Of a stretch of 64,000 nt of DNA, positions 35,401 to 45,999 are shown piece by piece; positions within the stretch are counted from its first letter, which is position 1, and every line of letters begins with the position of its first letter. The translations under genes were made by a program, and so were the position numbers. This stretch comes from Chrysemys picta bellii. Its lineage: Eukaryota; Chordata; Testudines; Emydidae. The notes below the pieces were generated by a model, which saw only the letters and a list, made by a program, of their open reading frames with translations, made no database searches and had not been told where the DNA came from. The stretch spans positions 55,457,439-55,521,438 of the forward strand of contig NC_088800.1 of the NCBI RefSeq assembly GCF_011386835.1, read 5' to 3'.

Positions 35401-38400
35401 CAGTGGTGAGTGGAGGGACCCAGGCCCACACTCTGCTCTGGGTCCCAGCCCAGGGACCCTCCAAACCACAGTCACTTACTGCATTCCTTTGCCTCTACTA
35501 TCACTACATTTCCCTGGGCCACTTCCCTGCAGCCACAGCCCCTTCCTCAGTCTCAGCAGCCTATCCGGAGCTCCTTCTCTTCTCCCCAGGTTCCTGCCTG
35601 CCTGCACTGCTGTGTCCAAGGTGCTACCAGGTTGCAGCAAACTCTAGACACAGTTCTCCCTCCTCAAGTTCCAGTCAGCTACTGACCCTGCTCTGCTCTG
35701 AGGCTCTTTTATATGGGCCTGCCAGTCCCTGACTGGCCACTCCTCGCAACCCCTCTCCTATTGGCTGCTTTTCACGCAGCATCCCTAGGGCTCTGTTAAC
35801 CCCTTAACTGGCCAGTCTGGGGCGAACACCACATCACAGACACCTTCATGGGCCTCTGGAGCTTTTCACCACCAAGAGGCACATGCATGAGACGGGGCCC
35901 GGGGCATCCCTGCCTGGTGCCACACGCCGCCATTCTCACAAAGCGAGCATGACACGGGGTACAGTGGTACCAGGGTGGCACATTTCAGGGCAATAATCTT
36001 ATATACAAAAGACAGCACAAACAGAGGAGCACAGAACTCCCTGAGGACATCAGCAAGGTGCAGATATGGAGCAGGGCATGGTGCAGCCATTTACACCAGT
36101 GCAAAGTGACTGTATACACTGATTCTGATCTCATGTACTCAGGTATAAATGAGGGGTAACTCCATTACAGCCAATGGAGGCAATCCAGTGTGAAACCGGT
36201 GTGAGGTCAGAACTGGACTCTACCATGTGGGTGTGAATTGGTGACCAGGGACAGGGGCCACCAACCCCTCAGGAGAAGCTTGTCAAAGGGGCGGAGAGGG
36301 TTGGAATGGGCTTGGGAAGTACAGCGGACAGATCTACAGCCTCAGGCCAGGGGTAATATGACACCAGCAAGGTCTGATTCTGTTGGTGGTCGTATGAGAG
36401 CTGAGGCCACCTGCAGATGTCCCTGACGTGGAGGGGATCACAGGCGCTCAGGACCTCTGTGGTGGAGGGGTTCCCAGAAGACCTCTTCCACTCGGCTTCC
36501 CGAGAACTCAGTTCAACTCCATTCCCGCCACTCAGGTCTCTTTGTTGGGCCTAAAGCGAAGCTATGCTGAGTTGATCAGACTCAAGTGGAAGGGGTGAGG
36601 ATGGGGCATACCAGTACCACCCATCCAAAGTGACCCAGCAACCTTCTTTTTTATAGACATGTACACATGCCATTGCATCACCCGTTTGGGGATGGGTGTG
36701 CTCCCTTTGCGGGACCCAATCCCTGTACAGCATGCACTGTCCTTGCACAACATTCTCTTTGCCTCAGCTCACCTTCCAAGCTTCGCTTACCCATTGTTAT
36801 CTTGTCCTTTGTCAGTTGTTCCCTGAGGGTCCCACCTTACTTTAGCCAGCACCAACAGTCTGTTTCCAGCCTGCTGCTCCACTTACCTCCCTAATCCTGT
36901 CTCCCAAGAAATAAGGCCTCACCCATGTCCAATTACTCATGTCAAGCCAGCCTACATATTGAAGGGGCCACATGGGAAAGATGCTCCCTGAGGCACCCCC
37001 CACTCCCTGAGGCACCCCCCCCTCCAAGCCTGGCTTCCTGGAACAGAGTGGCAAGGGGCCTGCATGGAGGGAGATGTCTCAGCCGTAAAGCAGGCAGGGT
37101 CATTCCTACGCTGGCTGGGAAATCAGCTGGGGGTGGGACGGGAATGGTGGGAGGTGGTGCAGAGCAGGGAGATGTGCTGGACGTGTGCACGGCCCTCCCT
37201 GCTCCGGCATGGGCCTCACTGCTGGCTTCTCTGACGCCCCCACTCTAGGGCATCTCTGCAGCCATACAGCTACGTGGTCAGCGAGCCCCTGGGCCGGACC
37301 TCCTACAAGGAGCAGTACCTCTTCATCTACAGGTAAGGATCCAGCAAACAGTCAGAGCTAGTGACAATACTAGGTGTTTTCACCTCAGGTGATGTCCAGG
37401 GCATCCCCCACGCTCTTGCGTCTCCTGCCCAGCCACTGCTGCTCTCTGCATGCAGGCCCCTGGGCTAGGGTTGCCAACTTGGTAATATTTAAAAAATGAA
37501 ACCTCCCCAGCCCTGCCCCTTCCACTGAGACCACACCCTGCCCCATCTCTTCCCCTGAGGCCCCACCTCTGCCATGCCTCTTCCCCAAGGCCCCGCCCCT
37601 TCCATGTCTCTTTCCCCTGATGCCCTGCCCCTGTCCACTCCTCTTCCACCCTCCCTCCAGTCACTCCACTCGCTGCTTTTCCCCTCCCACCCCTCTACCC
37701 GGGTCAGGAGGGACTCACTTGCTTTGCTGGTGCTTGGAGCTGCAGCCACCTGATGCAGGTAGGAGGTGGCCCTGGCTAAATAGGGGCTGATGTGGGTGAT
37801 GACTTGGCGCCTATCCGGCCTGCAGTAACCAGACATTGGGTGTCCGGTCAGTAGATCTGACCGGATTCTGTCAGGTCCCCTTTTCAACCGGACTTTCCGA
37901 CAGAAAACCGGGCACCTGGCCACCTACCCTGGGTGCACCAGGGCCCATCCCAGAGTGGAACCACGTGACTGTGTGTGGTCATTCCATCTCTCCTCCTGGC
38001 AGGACGGATATGGTGTCAGTGGTGGACAGTTACTACTATGATGATGGCTGTGAGCCCTGCGGGAGTGACACCTTCAGCAGGGAGCCCTTCATCGTGAAGT
38101 TCTCCTCCCCCTACACAGGTAAGCGGGGCCCAGGGATCTCTCTGCCCTATGGCACTGGGAGCAGCAGCACCCCAGGCCATCCTGCAGCTAGCTAGAGAAA
38201 CTCCTGCTCCCCCACACGCTGATCCCTCCCGCCAGGGAACAAAGAACATTACCATGGAGAGTTTGGCAAAGTCTTTGGGAATGATGCTTCAACTCAGAGA
38301 CAGGCCTAGATCCAAATAGGGGGAGCCTGGGGCTGGATCCGGGCCTGTGGACTTATTCTTACTGGTATGTAGGCAGCCTGACCTAGTAGTCGGAGCAGCA

Positions 38401-41400
38401 TCGGGCATCAGAGCCAATCTGATACCAGGAGGTCAACATCTGCAACAGGTCCAGAGGGCAAACCAAAGTCTGGGGTCAGGCAGGGCCAGGTTACCAGGAG
38501 CTCATTAGCAGGTAGCAGAAGCAGATATGGCAGGGAAAGCAGCCCTGAGCAGGAATATCCTGGCTGCATGGGCAGTTTCCTATTCCTGTGCTGGGTTTAT
38601 ATAGTTGCAGTGAAGCAGGGAGTCCAGGACTGCGCCGAGTTCAGTTCCTACTCTGACACCACTTAGCAGGTCAGTGGGGGGCGGGTTGGCGCTCACTGGT
38701 GCTGAAGCCCCCTGTGGACCAGGGTTCAAGACCTGCAGTCCCCAATGGGTGTGGGTCTGGATGCTGGCTTGGGGAGTGCGTGCCTGGGCTGGGGGTCAGC
38801 AGCCAGGGATCAGTTCAGCTCACTGTAGAGCCAGGTGCAGTTGGGACCCAGAGCTCAGCTTGGGGGTCACGGGGGTTCACCGGGCTGTGAGTATACCCGC
38901 CCCTCCTCCAGCCCACGATCCCATTGCTCCTTGGGGTATGGTTTGGTCACAAGGCCGAGGGAGGGGAAGGGTGGCTGTGCCCTGACGTACAACCCCACGG
39001 CAGCCATTCTCATGGGGGCTGAACTCAGAGCAGCTGGGGAGAAGCAGCGACAGTCCTGGCCAGTGGGAGCCCAGCCCAGAGACTTCACTGGCAACTAACC
39101 CCCTGCTCTGCAGCTTCCTTTGACAGCTGCTGCTTTGGCACAAAGCCAACCAGGAGCACCTTTGTGAGTGGTGCTGACCCAGGAGGGCAGCGCCCAGGTG
39201 CAGAGGGACTGGGAGAGGCTAGTGCAGCTGACTGGAGCTGCTAGCACTGTGGGAACTGCCAAGAGACAATAGAGCGAGCATGAGTAATGGAAGACCCCGG
39301 TTCAAGTCCCAGTCCTGCCTGATTCTGAGTGGGAGGGGAAATGTCCACACGGAGAGCATGGTCTTGGGAACCCCAGAATGGAACAGTGCCAGATGTGTGT
39401 GTGTGTGTGTGTGAGAGAGATAGCAGGGGTGATGGGTGACAGCTCTGTGTGCGCACAGAAAATGGCTGTCTGTGTAACTTGTGTCTCTGCAGAGGTGCAG
39501 GAGTTTGTGCTGGTGCCCCTGCATACACCCCCCAGTGAGGCTGTGGCAGAGATTGACGCCCTCTATGATGTCTACTTAGATGTCATCGACAAGTGGGGAA
39601 CTGACGTAAGCAGATGTATCTGGGCGCAAACCCAGCGCCTGCCGTGTGAATGAACTCACTGGTTTCCCTCCCCCGCTTGTCTTGTCTGAGGCTGCTGCTG
39701 CCTGGATGGGACGTTGGCTGTAGAAGGTCCTGGCTAGTCTATTACTCATGCTGACCCCCCACTTCCAGGGCAGAGCCGCTCTGGCTGCCTGGGCCAGTGC
39801 AGGTTACCGGGAACAGCCATGCCCACTTGATGCGGCTGGGCACTGAGCTCTGGAGCTAAACATCAGGGTTCCCCTCTGGGGAAGCAAATCCCCCTTTGTC
39901 CATATCCACATGCTGATCTGTGTCAAACAAAGCTGTGGAGCAGAGAGGCCCATCTGCACTGCCCCCAAACCCTTCAGCCCTAGGCCTGTAGGCCTCAGAG
40001 CCACACCCCTCCCCATCACACAACCCCTCTGGGACCCTTGTCTTCCCATGGTCGCTGTTTGCTCAGCCCCAGCCCCACTGTGGGCAGAGTGCCCAAGGGT
40101 GGGGAGATGCGGGCTCCTTGCCACTCCCCTGCCAGGGTCTCATCACATGGATGGCGAACGAGGATCCCGGACCTGGTTCCAGCTAAATCGATGGGTTCTG
40201 CCACTCAGCCTGGACAGCACAGTCCCAGTGTGCCGACGGCTCGAGCAATCAGGAATGGGCTGTAGGCCCATTCACCTGCTGGTGTCGGGCCCAGGGCAGT
40301 GGTGACCGAAGCCAGCTGTTCCCTGATGACATTGAGCCAGGGAGGTGCACACAGCACGTCACCCTAGGGGTGGTCTTGGCACCAGAGCCCGGGCACCTGC
40401 ACTGTGCTGCCTCCCCAGAGCTGCTCTCTCCAGGGCAGGGCTGGGTACATCAGCAGGAGGCATGGGGGCCCTGCCTGTGCTGCCCCTGCTCTGCAGATGA
40501 AGTGTCAGCCCCACAGGCTCAGGTCATTGCAGTGCCGGGACCTCACAGTGTACCTGAGCACAAGGAAAGCCTCATGACCCCGGCCCCAGAGAAGACAACC
40601 CCGCTGTGCTGAGAAGGAACCAGCAGAACGGCGAGAGGGAGTGACAGACCCCCAGACCACCCTGTGTCAGCTCCTGCCCCTGCCTTAGCCACAAAGACAG
40701 CCACAGCCAAGGAGAGCAGTGGTTACCAGCGAGACAGCTCGTGGCACTGGCGGGGCTGCCTGAGACACTCCAGAGCGAAGGGCTCGGGGAGGCTGCCATG
40801 TGTGAGGTTCTTGCCTTGCACATGTGCTAGGTGTGGGGGTTGGTCTGGCTGGGTCCCCCCTCACTGACCTGGCACTTCCTTGGCAGAACATCCTTTTCCT
40901 GGGAGACTTCAACGCCGACTGCTCCTACGTTGGGCCACAGGATTGGCCTTCCATCCGCCTGCGAACCAGCGACGCCTTCCAGTGGCTCATCCCGGACAGT
41001 GCAGACACCACCGTGTCGTACACAGACTGCGCCTACGACCGGTGAGGAGAGCTGCTGTTGCTGATCATCCCTAGTGCCACTACTGTGCCTGTGCCTGGCA
41101 GCTGTATGGAGAAGCCAGGGCCGGCTCCAGGCACCAGCTTAGCAAGCAGGTGCTTGGAGCAGCCACTCCGGAGGGGGGCGGCACGTCCAGCTATTCGGCG
41201 GCAATTCGGCGGAGGGTCCCTCACTCCCACTCGGAGTGAAGGACCTCCCACCGAAGTGCCGCAGATTGCGATCGCGGCTTTTTTTGTGGGGCTGCTTGGG
41301 GCGGCAAAAATCCTGGAGCCGGCCCTGGGAGAAGCCCAGGGCTATATGGCCCGGGGAGGTCTCGGTCAGCCCTTGGGGGTTGGGCCGGTGCTGAGGCAGA

Positions 41401-44400
41401 TGGGCAGTGGGGTGTCAGGGGAGCCTGCGCTGCCACTGCCAAGGCTGTGCCTGTCCCACCAGCCAGTAGCGGGTTTCAGTCCCTGGGGCTGCCGGCCTCT
41501 CAGCAATGCAGTCACCTGGCAGGAGGGTACCTCATGAGCGCCACAGTGCCTCAGATATAGGAATAACAGCAGCCCCAAGAGACAGACCAGCGCAGCCAGT
41601 GCCAGCCCTGGGGACACCAAATAACAGGGAGGGGATGAAAAGGGACAAGGAGAGGGCTGCAGGTGGGCAGTGCCTTAGCACAGAAGGCCATCACTCGTAG
41701 AACCGCATCTGGGAATACTCAGAGACCACCTCAGCTGTGGAAAACCACAGCCTCTGGCACAGACCCCAGAGAGCCTGTCTGTAGTCCAGCCAGGGCACTC
41801 ATTAACCCTGATTGCCATGTGCAGTGCTGTGGGCGTGCTCCCCACACACCCAGGTGCGATAGGCCGCCCCACTCTCTCAGAAGGTTCTGGCCCTGCATAT
41901 GACGGTTTCTTGTCAGTTTCACTTCCCCACATTCAGCTGTCACCTGCCTCCACTGAGCGCAGGTCCTGCACCAGATGGAGCTGGCTGAGAGCCCAGGGTT
42001 GCTCTCGGGGGTCTGGCTGCTGGGGAGAGGGATTTCCCCCCCAGGACTGCACAAACTAAGCCACCCTGTCAGCTCCCCCCAGCACTCTCCCTGGCTCCGC
42101 TACTCAGGGAAGCTGGTGAGGAACCCCACCAGCAGCGCTGCCATCGCTGGCCCTGGGCTCCAGCCTGGCTCTGGGGCAGGCGAGGGCATTCCCTGCAGGG
42201 TGTGACCCTGAAGCCCAGCTGCCTGAGAAGTGCAGTGTTTAACCCTAGTACCTTGTGGCATGTCACAGGATCGTGGCGAGTGGCTCTGAGCTGCAGCGCT
42301 GTATGGTGGCCAGATCTGCCAAGGTCAACAACTTCCAGGAGACTTTCCACCTGCAGCGCGAGGATGTAAGTGAAGCTGACAACCTGCCTGCATGCTCACA
42401 GAGCAGCTAGCTGTGAGCAGAGACAATAGCTGCTAGATAGCCAGGAGACAGCGACAGCTGGTCAGGACTGGGGCCAAGCTCAAAGATCACTGCACCGAGC
42501 TTTGCAGGGAGTCTCCCAGAGTTAAAGGCTAGTCTAACTCAGCTACACTAAGGCCTGCTCTACAAACAGGTGTTGTCCTGCTATAACTGTGTGGGTTTGG
42601 AGTGTGATTTTTTACTGCTGTAGTTACAGAGGCAGGAACTCGTGTGGATGCACATATACCAATATAAAGGGGCTGGATAGCTTATTCCCCTTCCCAGATG
42701 GGAAGAGCTATCCCGGGGTAAGCACTTTTAGACCAGTCTAACTCCATCCACACTAGGGGGCAAAAGGGGTACGGCTTGTGGGTGTAGACGAGGCTGGAGA
42801 CCCTACAGGCCTGATTCTCCATTGTCCTGCACCTTGTGCAGAGCGAGTGCAGGGGCAGGGTAAGAGCGCAGGATCTGCAGGGCAGCCATTCACATGCATT
42901 TGACTGTGGCGTCACTGACTGCCCAAAGGGCAGGATGACGGGCCCCAGACATAGTTACATCGCCCCCTGGCCAGGACACAGCATTTCCACCTGGAGGGCC
43001 CTGCTGGCTCTATGCTGTACAGCTCGCTCCGCCCCAGCTGGTGGTGGCTAGTGGCCATTTTCTTATGGACATTGTGTATAATCTCCCCACACCTGCAGTT
43101 AGCCCCTGCCATTGGTTAAAACCCCAGGCCTGATCCTGCTCTCTCACTGGGGTAACCATTTTTCTTGGCGGACCAGCTGTAAACTGGTATAGCCATAGGC
43201 GCCGATTCCGTGGGTGCTCCGGGGCTGGACCACCCATGGAAAAAAAATAGTGGGTGCTCAGCACCCACCAGTCACAGCTGTTTGGCGGTGCCCCCATTCA
43301 ACTAATCCGGGGCACTGCCAAACAGCTGATGGAGATGCCGTCAAACAGCTGATAGGCGGTGCAGCCAAACAGCTGTTTGGCGGCTGGAGGAGAGCGGAGA
43401 GCAGCGAGTGGGGGCCTCGGAGCAGGGGTGGCGTGGGGGCAGGAAGAGGTGAAGTGAAGGCGGGGTCTTGGGGAAAGGGGTGGAATGGGGGCAGGGCTTC
43501 GGGGCAGAGCAGGGGTGGGGGACCCCTTGGGAAAAATAAAAGTTAGCACCTCTGGGTGTAGGTGAGAGAGGAGACTCCGGCTGCTCCTTTCACAGCACTG
43601 GGGAATTAGAGGGTGAATTACACTGAGGTCTTGGCTCTCCTCTCGGCAATGCCATCCACTGCAGCTCATGCATCCTGTGCTCTTACCTGATTGGATGCCA
43701 CCACTCAGGCGTCACGCAGGGGGCTCACTGCACAGAACCATTCAGCCCCTCGGGAGGCCATCTCCCCTGGGGACTGTGGCTGTGTTTTGCATGCGTGTAG
43801 GCTGCATAAAGGAGGCAACGCTCTTGGGGGCGCTGTGTAGGCAGTGTGGCTCAGTGGCTAGGGCGCAGGAAGGGGCGTCGAGAGGCCGAGGGCCTGGCAG
43901 CCCAGGACCTTCCCCTTGTGTGGTTGGTTAGAGTGGTTGTGTGAAGTGACGGTAACACGCACCAGGCCAGCTCAGGCTAGAAGCATTTTACACAATCTTT
44001 GCACTGATCTGAATGACTCCCCAAGGCGCAGGGCAGGAGACGGTTAAACCTTACGCTTGAATTGCATGGCCAAGTCTCCTCACCGCTCCATACCTCAATT
44101 TCACCTCTGTAAAGGGCTCTGAGCTCGAGGGAGGAGTTGTTGAGCCTTGGCTCATTCTTGCATTGGCCTCCTGTTCGGCGCGTGCTGCTGGCCTCGATGT
44201 CCATGGGATGAGCACAGGCCAGGCTTCCCCTGGTTTGCGCTCACGCTCCTGATGGGAATGCCGCCTGGGAGCTAATCTAAAACCATGCAGGGTGCTCTCC
44301 TCCCCAAAGGCAGGGAGCTAACAGGACCCCTGCGTTTGACAACGAGTCACCTTGCATAGGAGGATCTCAGACCACCTCATTAATATTAATTGACTCACCC

Positions 44401-44751
44401 TGGCAGAGCCCTGTGATAGGGAAGGTCAGCGTTATCCCCATTGTACAGTTGGGGAAACTGAGGCCTGGAGAGGTTGGATGATTTGCCCAAGGCCATGCAA
44501 TGAATCGGTATCAGGGCATGGAAGAGATCTAGACACATGCTCTGTCCATTAGCCCATTCTGCCTCCTGCTGCACCTGGAATTGCCAGGATCCATGTGACA
44601 ACAGGAGCCATGACACGAGGTCATGGACAACCTGTAGCTGATGCCTTCTGAGCAGCCCCACAACTTAGGCTCTGTGATTTCTCCCGTTTGTGTCCAGGCT
44701 CTTGCCGTCAGTGACCATTTCCCGGTGGAAGTGACTCTGAGGGCTCGCTGA
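32322..44751 (+). CDS. DNASE1: Deoxyribonuclease I, spliced, eight coding exons
   Basis: Secreted, Ca/Mg-dependent endonuclease of the DNase I family. Exons 32322-32468, 34850-34938, 37249-37332, 38003-38118, 39493-39605, 40887-41041, 42269-42365 and 44698-44751 join in frame to 284 codons. A 22-residue signal peptide precedes LRICAFN; from there numbering equals mature mammalian DNase I plus 22 with no gaps. Catalytic residues are present: E61 (E39), E100 (E78), H156 (H134), D190 (D168), D234 (D212), H274 (H252). Both disulfide pairs are kept, C123/C126 (101/104) and C195/C231 (173/209), as is the N40 glycosylation sequon (N18). F136 replaces Ala114. The CEPC pair argues for DNASE1 over DNASE1L2, although several segments ([28 protein letters not shown]) are also DNASE1L2-like. 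No disabling change was seen. Confidence 0.92.
32907..33010. mobile_element. 104-bp MITE, TAGAGTGACC/GGTCACCCTA ends, in DNase I intron 1
   Basis: The ends TAGAGTGACCAGAT and CTGGTCACCCTA are inverted, with an exact 8-bp duplication TGTAAGGG at 32899-32906 and 33011-33018. The interior carries TTGGGACTTTTTCTTATATA, a block seen in many reptile copies. The right duplication directly abuts the LTR that follows. Confidence 0.85.
33022..34163 (+). mobile_element. Solo LTR in DNase I intron 1
   Basis: Begins TGTTATCCCCTTACT; flanked by the 5-bp duplication GGGAC at 33017-33021 and 34164-34168. A polyadenylation signal (TTTAATAAACTG) is at about 33842-33853. The terminal bases ...AATAGC differ from the usual CA end, so the tip is mutated. 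The GC-rich middle with GCAGAGCTGCAGCA-like units gives spurious open frames. No retroviral genes remain. Confidence 0.72.
34230..34350 (+). mobile_element. CR1 LINE 3' fragment
   Basis: GGGATGGATCACTCAATAAT ... CTGTTCTGTTCATTCCCTCT ... GGGCTAGATGGACCATT matches the turtle CR1 3' end, as in the copy at 47490-47630. Confidence 0.75.
34850..34938 (+). CDS. DNASE1: DNase I coding exon 2 (residues 50-79)
   Basis: The acceptor TTTCCCCCAG is followed by [20 protein letters not shown]. The Glu of QEVRD (residue 61) is the metal-binding Glu39. It ends with two bases of an Arg codon at ACAG|GTGCTT. Confidence 0.92.
35156..35838 (-). mobile_element. Solo LTR in DNase I intron 2
   Basis: Minus orientation: starts TGTGATGTGGTGTTCGC, has a TATA box CATATAAAAGAGCC at about 35702-35715 and ends CCCCATGACA. 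Flanks GACAG (35151-35155) and GACAC (35839-35843) form a 5-bp duplication with one mismatch. It opposes the host gene. Confidence 0.75.
36985..37023 (+). repeat. Two-copy tandem repeat ahead of DNase I exon 3
   Basis: Two adjacent copies of CTCCCTGAGGCACCCCCC, followed by a C run, in intron 2. Simple slippage product. Confidence 0.6.
37249..37332 (+). CDS. DNASE1: DNase I coding exon 3 (residues 79-107)
   Basis: After CACTCTAG the exon encodes [21 protein letters not shown]87, V89 and E91 match the actin-contact residues Tyr65, Val67 and Glu69 of mammalian DNase I, and E100 matches catalytic Glu78. Donor ACAG|GTAAGG. Confidence 0.92.
37466..37926. mobile_element. TAGGGTTGCC-ended hAT-like element with C-rich interior
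   Basis: Left end TAGGGTTGCCAACTTGG and right end CCTGGCCACCTA are inverted. Flanks CCCTGGGC (37458-37465) and CCCTGGGT (37927-37934) are an 8-bp duplication with one mismatch. The interior repeats GGCCCCGCCCCTTCC-like units. Located in DNase I intron 3. Confidence 0.72.
38003..38118 (+). CDS. DNASE1: DNase I coding exon 4 (residues 107-146)
   Basis: After TCCTGGCAG the exon encodes [20 protein letters not shown], containing the second disulfide pair (C123/C126). The next residues PFIVKF place Phe136 where mammalian DNase I has Ala114. The second mammalian glycosylation sequon (N106) is absent because Ser replaces Asn at 128. Donor ACAG|GTAAGC. Confidence 0.92.
39398..39420 (+). repeat. (GT)n/(GA)n microsatellite
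   Basis: A run of GT dinucleotides followed by GAGAGAGA in DNase I intron 4, about 80 bp before exon 5. Confidence 0.85.
39493..39605 (+). CDS. DNASE1: DNase I coding exon 5 (residues 146-183)
   Basis: After TCTCTGCAG the exon encodes [20 protein letters not shown] and ends DKWGTD before GAC|GTAAGC. H156 in LVPLH corresponds to catalytic His134. A (GT)n tract lies about 80 bp upstream in the intron. Confidence 0.92.
40887..41041 (+). CDS. DNASE1: DNase I coding exon 6 (residues 184-235)
   Basis: After CTTGGCAG the exon encodes [15 protein letters not shown] with catalytic D190 and N192 (D168, N170), then [11 protein letters not shown] and TDCAYD. C195 and C231 are the essential structural disulfide and D234 is the D212 equivalent. 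Donor CCG|GTGAGG. Confidence 0.92.
41116..41327. mobile_element. Non-autonomous hAT element, CAGGGCCGGC-type ends, in DNase I intron 6
   Basis: Ends CAGGGCCGGCTCCAGG and CCTGGAGCCGGCCCTG are inverted, flanked by the exact 8-bp duplication GGAGAAGC at 41108-41115 and 41328-41335. Closely related to 5038-5230. The insertion begins 75 bp after the exon 6 donor. Confidence 0.92.
42269..42365 (+). CDS. DNASE1: DNase I coding exon 7 (residues 235-267)
   Basis: After TGTCACAG the exon completes Arg235 and encodes [20 protein letters not shown] and [11 protein letters not shown], ending GAT|GTAAGT. It carries one extra unpaired Cys (C246) not expected in the mammalian enzyme. Confidence 0.91.
42540..42800. 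mobile_element. Probable MITE in DNase I intron 7
   Basis: AAGGCCTGCTCTACAAACAGG and TGTGGGTGTAGACGAGGCTG are approximate inverted ends of the Harbinger type (compare GGCCTTGGCTACACTTG). No clear 3-bp duplication; interior AT-rich. Confidence 0.45.
43193..43560. mobile_element. Dispersed repeat, CATAGGCGCCGATTCCG-type
   Basis: Starts CATAGGCGCCGATTCCGTGG and ends AAAAGTTAGCACCTCTG, which are weakly inverted. Contains three or four copies of an AAACAGCTG(TTTGGCGG) motif at 43276-43383 and a GC-rich right half. A common turtle repeat that I could not assign to a superfamily. Confidence 0.5.
44395..44590 (+). mobile_element. MIR SINE relic
   Basis: TTATCCCCATTGTACAGTTG, GGGAAACTGAGGCCTGGAGA and GATTTGCCCAAGGCCATGCA are the MIR core and 3' region. 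It lies 110-300 bp upstream of DNase I exon 8. Confidence 0.85.
44698..44751 (+). CDS. DNASE1: DNase I coding exon 8 with stop codon (residues 268-284)
   Basis: After TTGTGTCCAG the exon encodes [17 protein letters not shown] and TGA. H274 in SDHFPVE is catalytic His252. There is no long basic C-terminal tail, which excludes DNASE1L3. The intron before it is 2.3 kb and contains a MIR relic. Confidence 0.92.
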   Translation, partial: ALAVSDHFPVEVTLRAR

Positions 44752-45190
44752 GGCTCACCTGCTCCTGCCTTGCTCCATCCCCTGCTAAGCCAGGAGAAGT
44801 AGCTACCAGCAAAGCAACTTCTACCGCATTCATATTCCCTTTGGCTGCTGCTGGCTGCAGCACCAACGCCTTCAGAAGAGCTCCCAAGACTGAACCTCAG
44901 CGTCTACGATTATAGCCAAATATCAGCCTCCTGGCATCTACCTGCTGCTCCTGGCACATCCTCATGGCTGGTCACAAACCCATCTCTCTAGGTGCTGCAT
45001 CGAATGGCCCACCAGTGTCACTTACTGGGTACTTGGATAACTGGCACATTCATGCCATACCATTGGGAGATTCGTTCATGCAATGTAGTTAGTAAGCTTT
45101 GAAATCTTTGGTCTCAGGGCATCCTGGAGTGTTATGCTGGGCAACAGGGCTGGGGGGGAGCTGATTTTGTGGCCAATGGGTATGTGCAAT

Positions 45191-45999
45191 TGTCAAGGCT
45201 CCTTCCCCTCTCTGAACTTTAGGATACAGATGTGGGGGCCTGCATGAAAACTTCTAAGCTTAACTACCAGCTTAGATCTGGTTCGCTGCCACCACTCCCA
45301 ATGTGCTAATTCCCTTCCCTGGGTAGCCTTGAGAGACTCTTCACCAATTTCCTGGTGAATACAGATCCAAACCCCTTGGATCGTAAAACAAGGAGAAATT
45401 AACCATCCCCCCTCCTTTCTCCCACCAACTCCTGGTGGATCAAGATCCAACCCCCTTGGATCTAAAAACAAGGAAAAATCAATCAGGTTCTTAAAAAGAA
45501 GGCTTTTAATTAAAGAAAAAGGTAAAAATCATCTCTGTAAAATCAGGATGGAAAATAACTTTACAGGGTAATCAAACTTAAAGAGCCCAGAGGACCCCCC
45601 TCTAGCCTTAGGTTCAAAGTTACAGCAAACAGAGGTAAACACCCTAGTAAAAGGTACATTTACAAGTTGAGAAAACAAAGATAAAACTACCACGCCTTGC
45701 CTGGCTGTACTTACAAGTTTGAAATATGAGAGACTTGTTCAGAAAGATTTGGAGAGCCTGGATTGATGTCTTAGTCCCAAGAGAGAACTCCACCAAAACA
45801 AAGAGCACAAACAAAAGCCTTCCCCCCACCAAGATTTGAAAGTATCTTGTCCCTTTATTGGTCCTTTGGGTCAGGTGTCAGCCAGGTTACCTGAGCTTCT
45901 TAACCCTTTACAGGTAAAAGGATTTTTGTGTCTCTGGCCAGGAGGGATTATAGTATGGTACACAGGAGGGCTGTTACCCTTCCCTTTATAGTTATGACA
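45191..45999 (-). mobile_element. Solo LTR 3' of the DNase I gene
   Basis: Minus orientation: begins TGTCATAACTATAAAGGG and ends GGGAAGGAGCCTTGACA, with an exact 5-bp duplication GCAAT at 45186-45190 and 46000-46004. Direct-repeat flanks and 5'-TG...CA-3' ends make the limits firm. An AATAAAGG signal is at about 45850-45857 on the minus strand. It starts 440 bp after the DNase I stop codon, within or just past its 3' UTR. Confidence 0.9.

Noticed and set aside
39804..42205. Dense open frames between DNase I exons 5 and 7
   Set aside because: Intron sequence of high GC content; only 40887-41041 has splice signals and DNase I residues.
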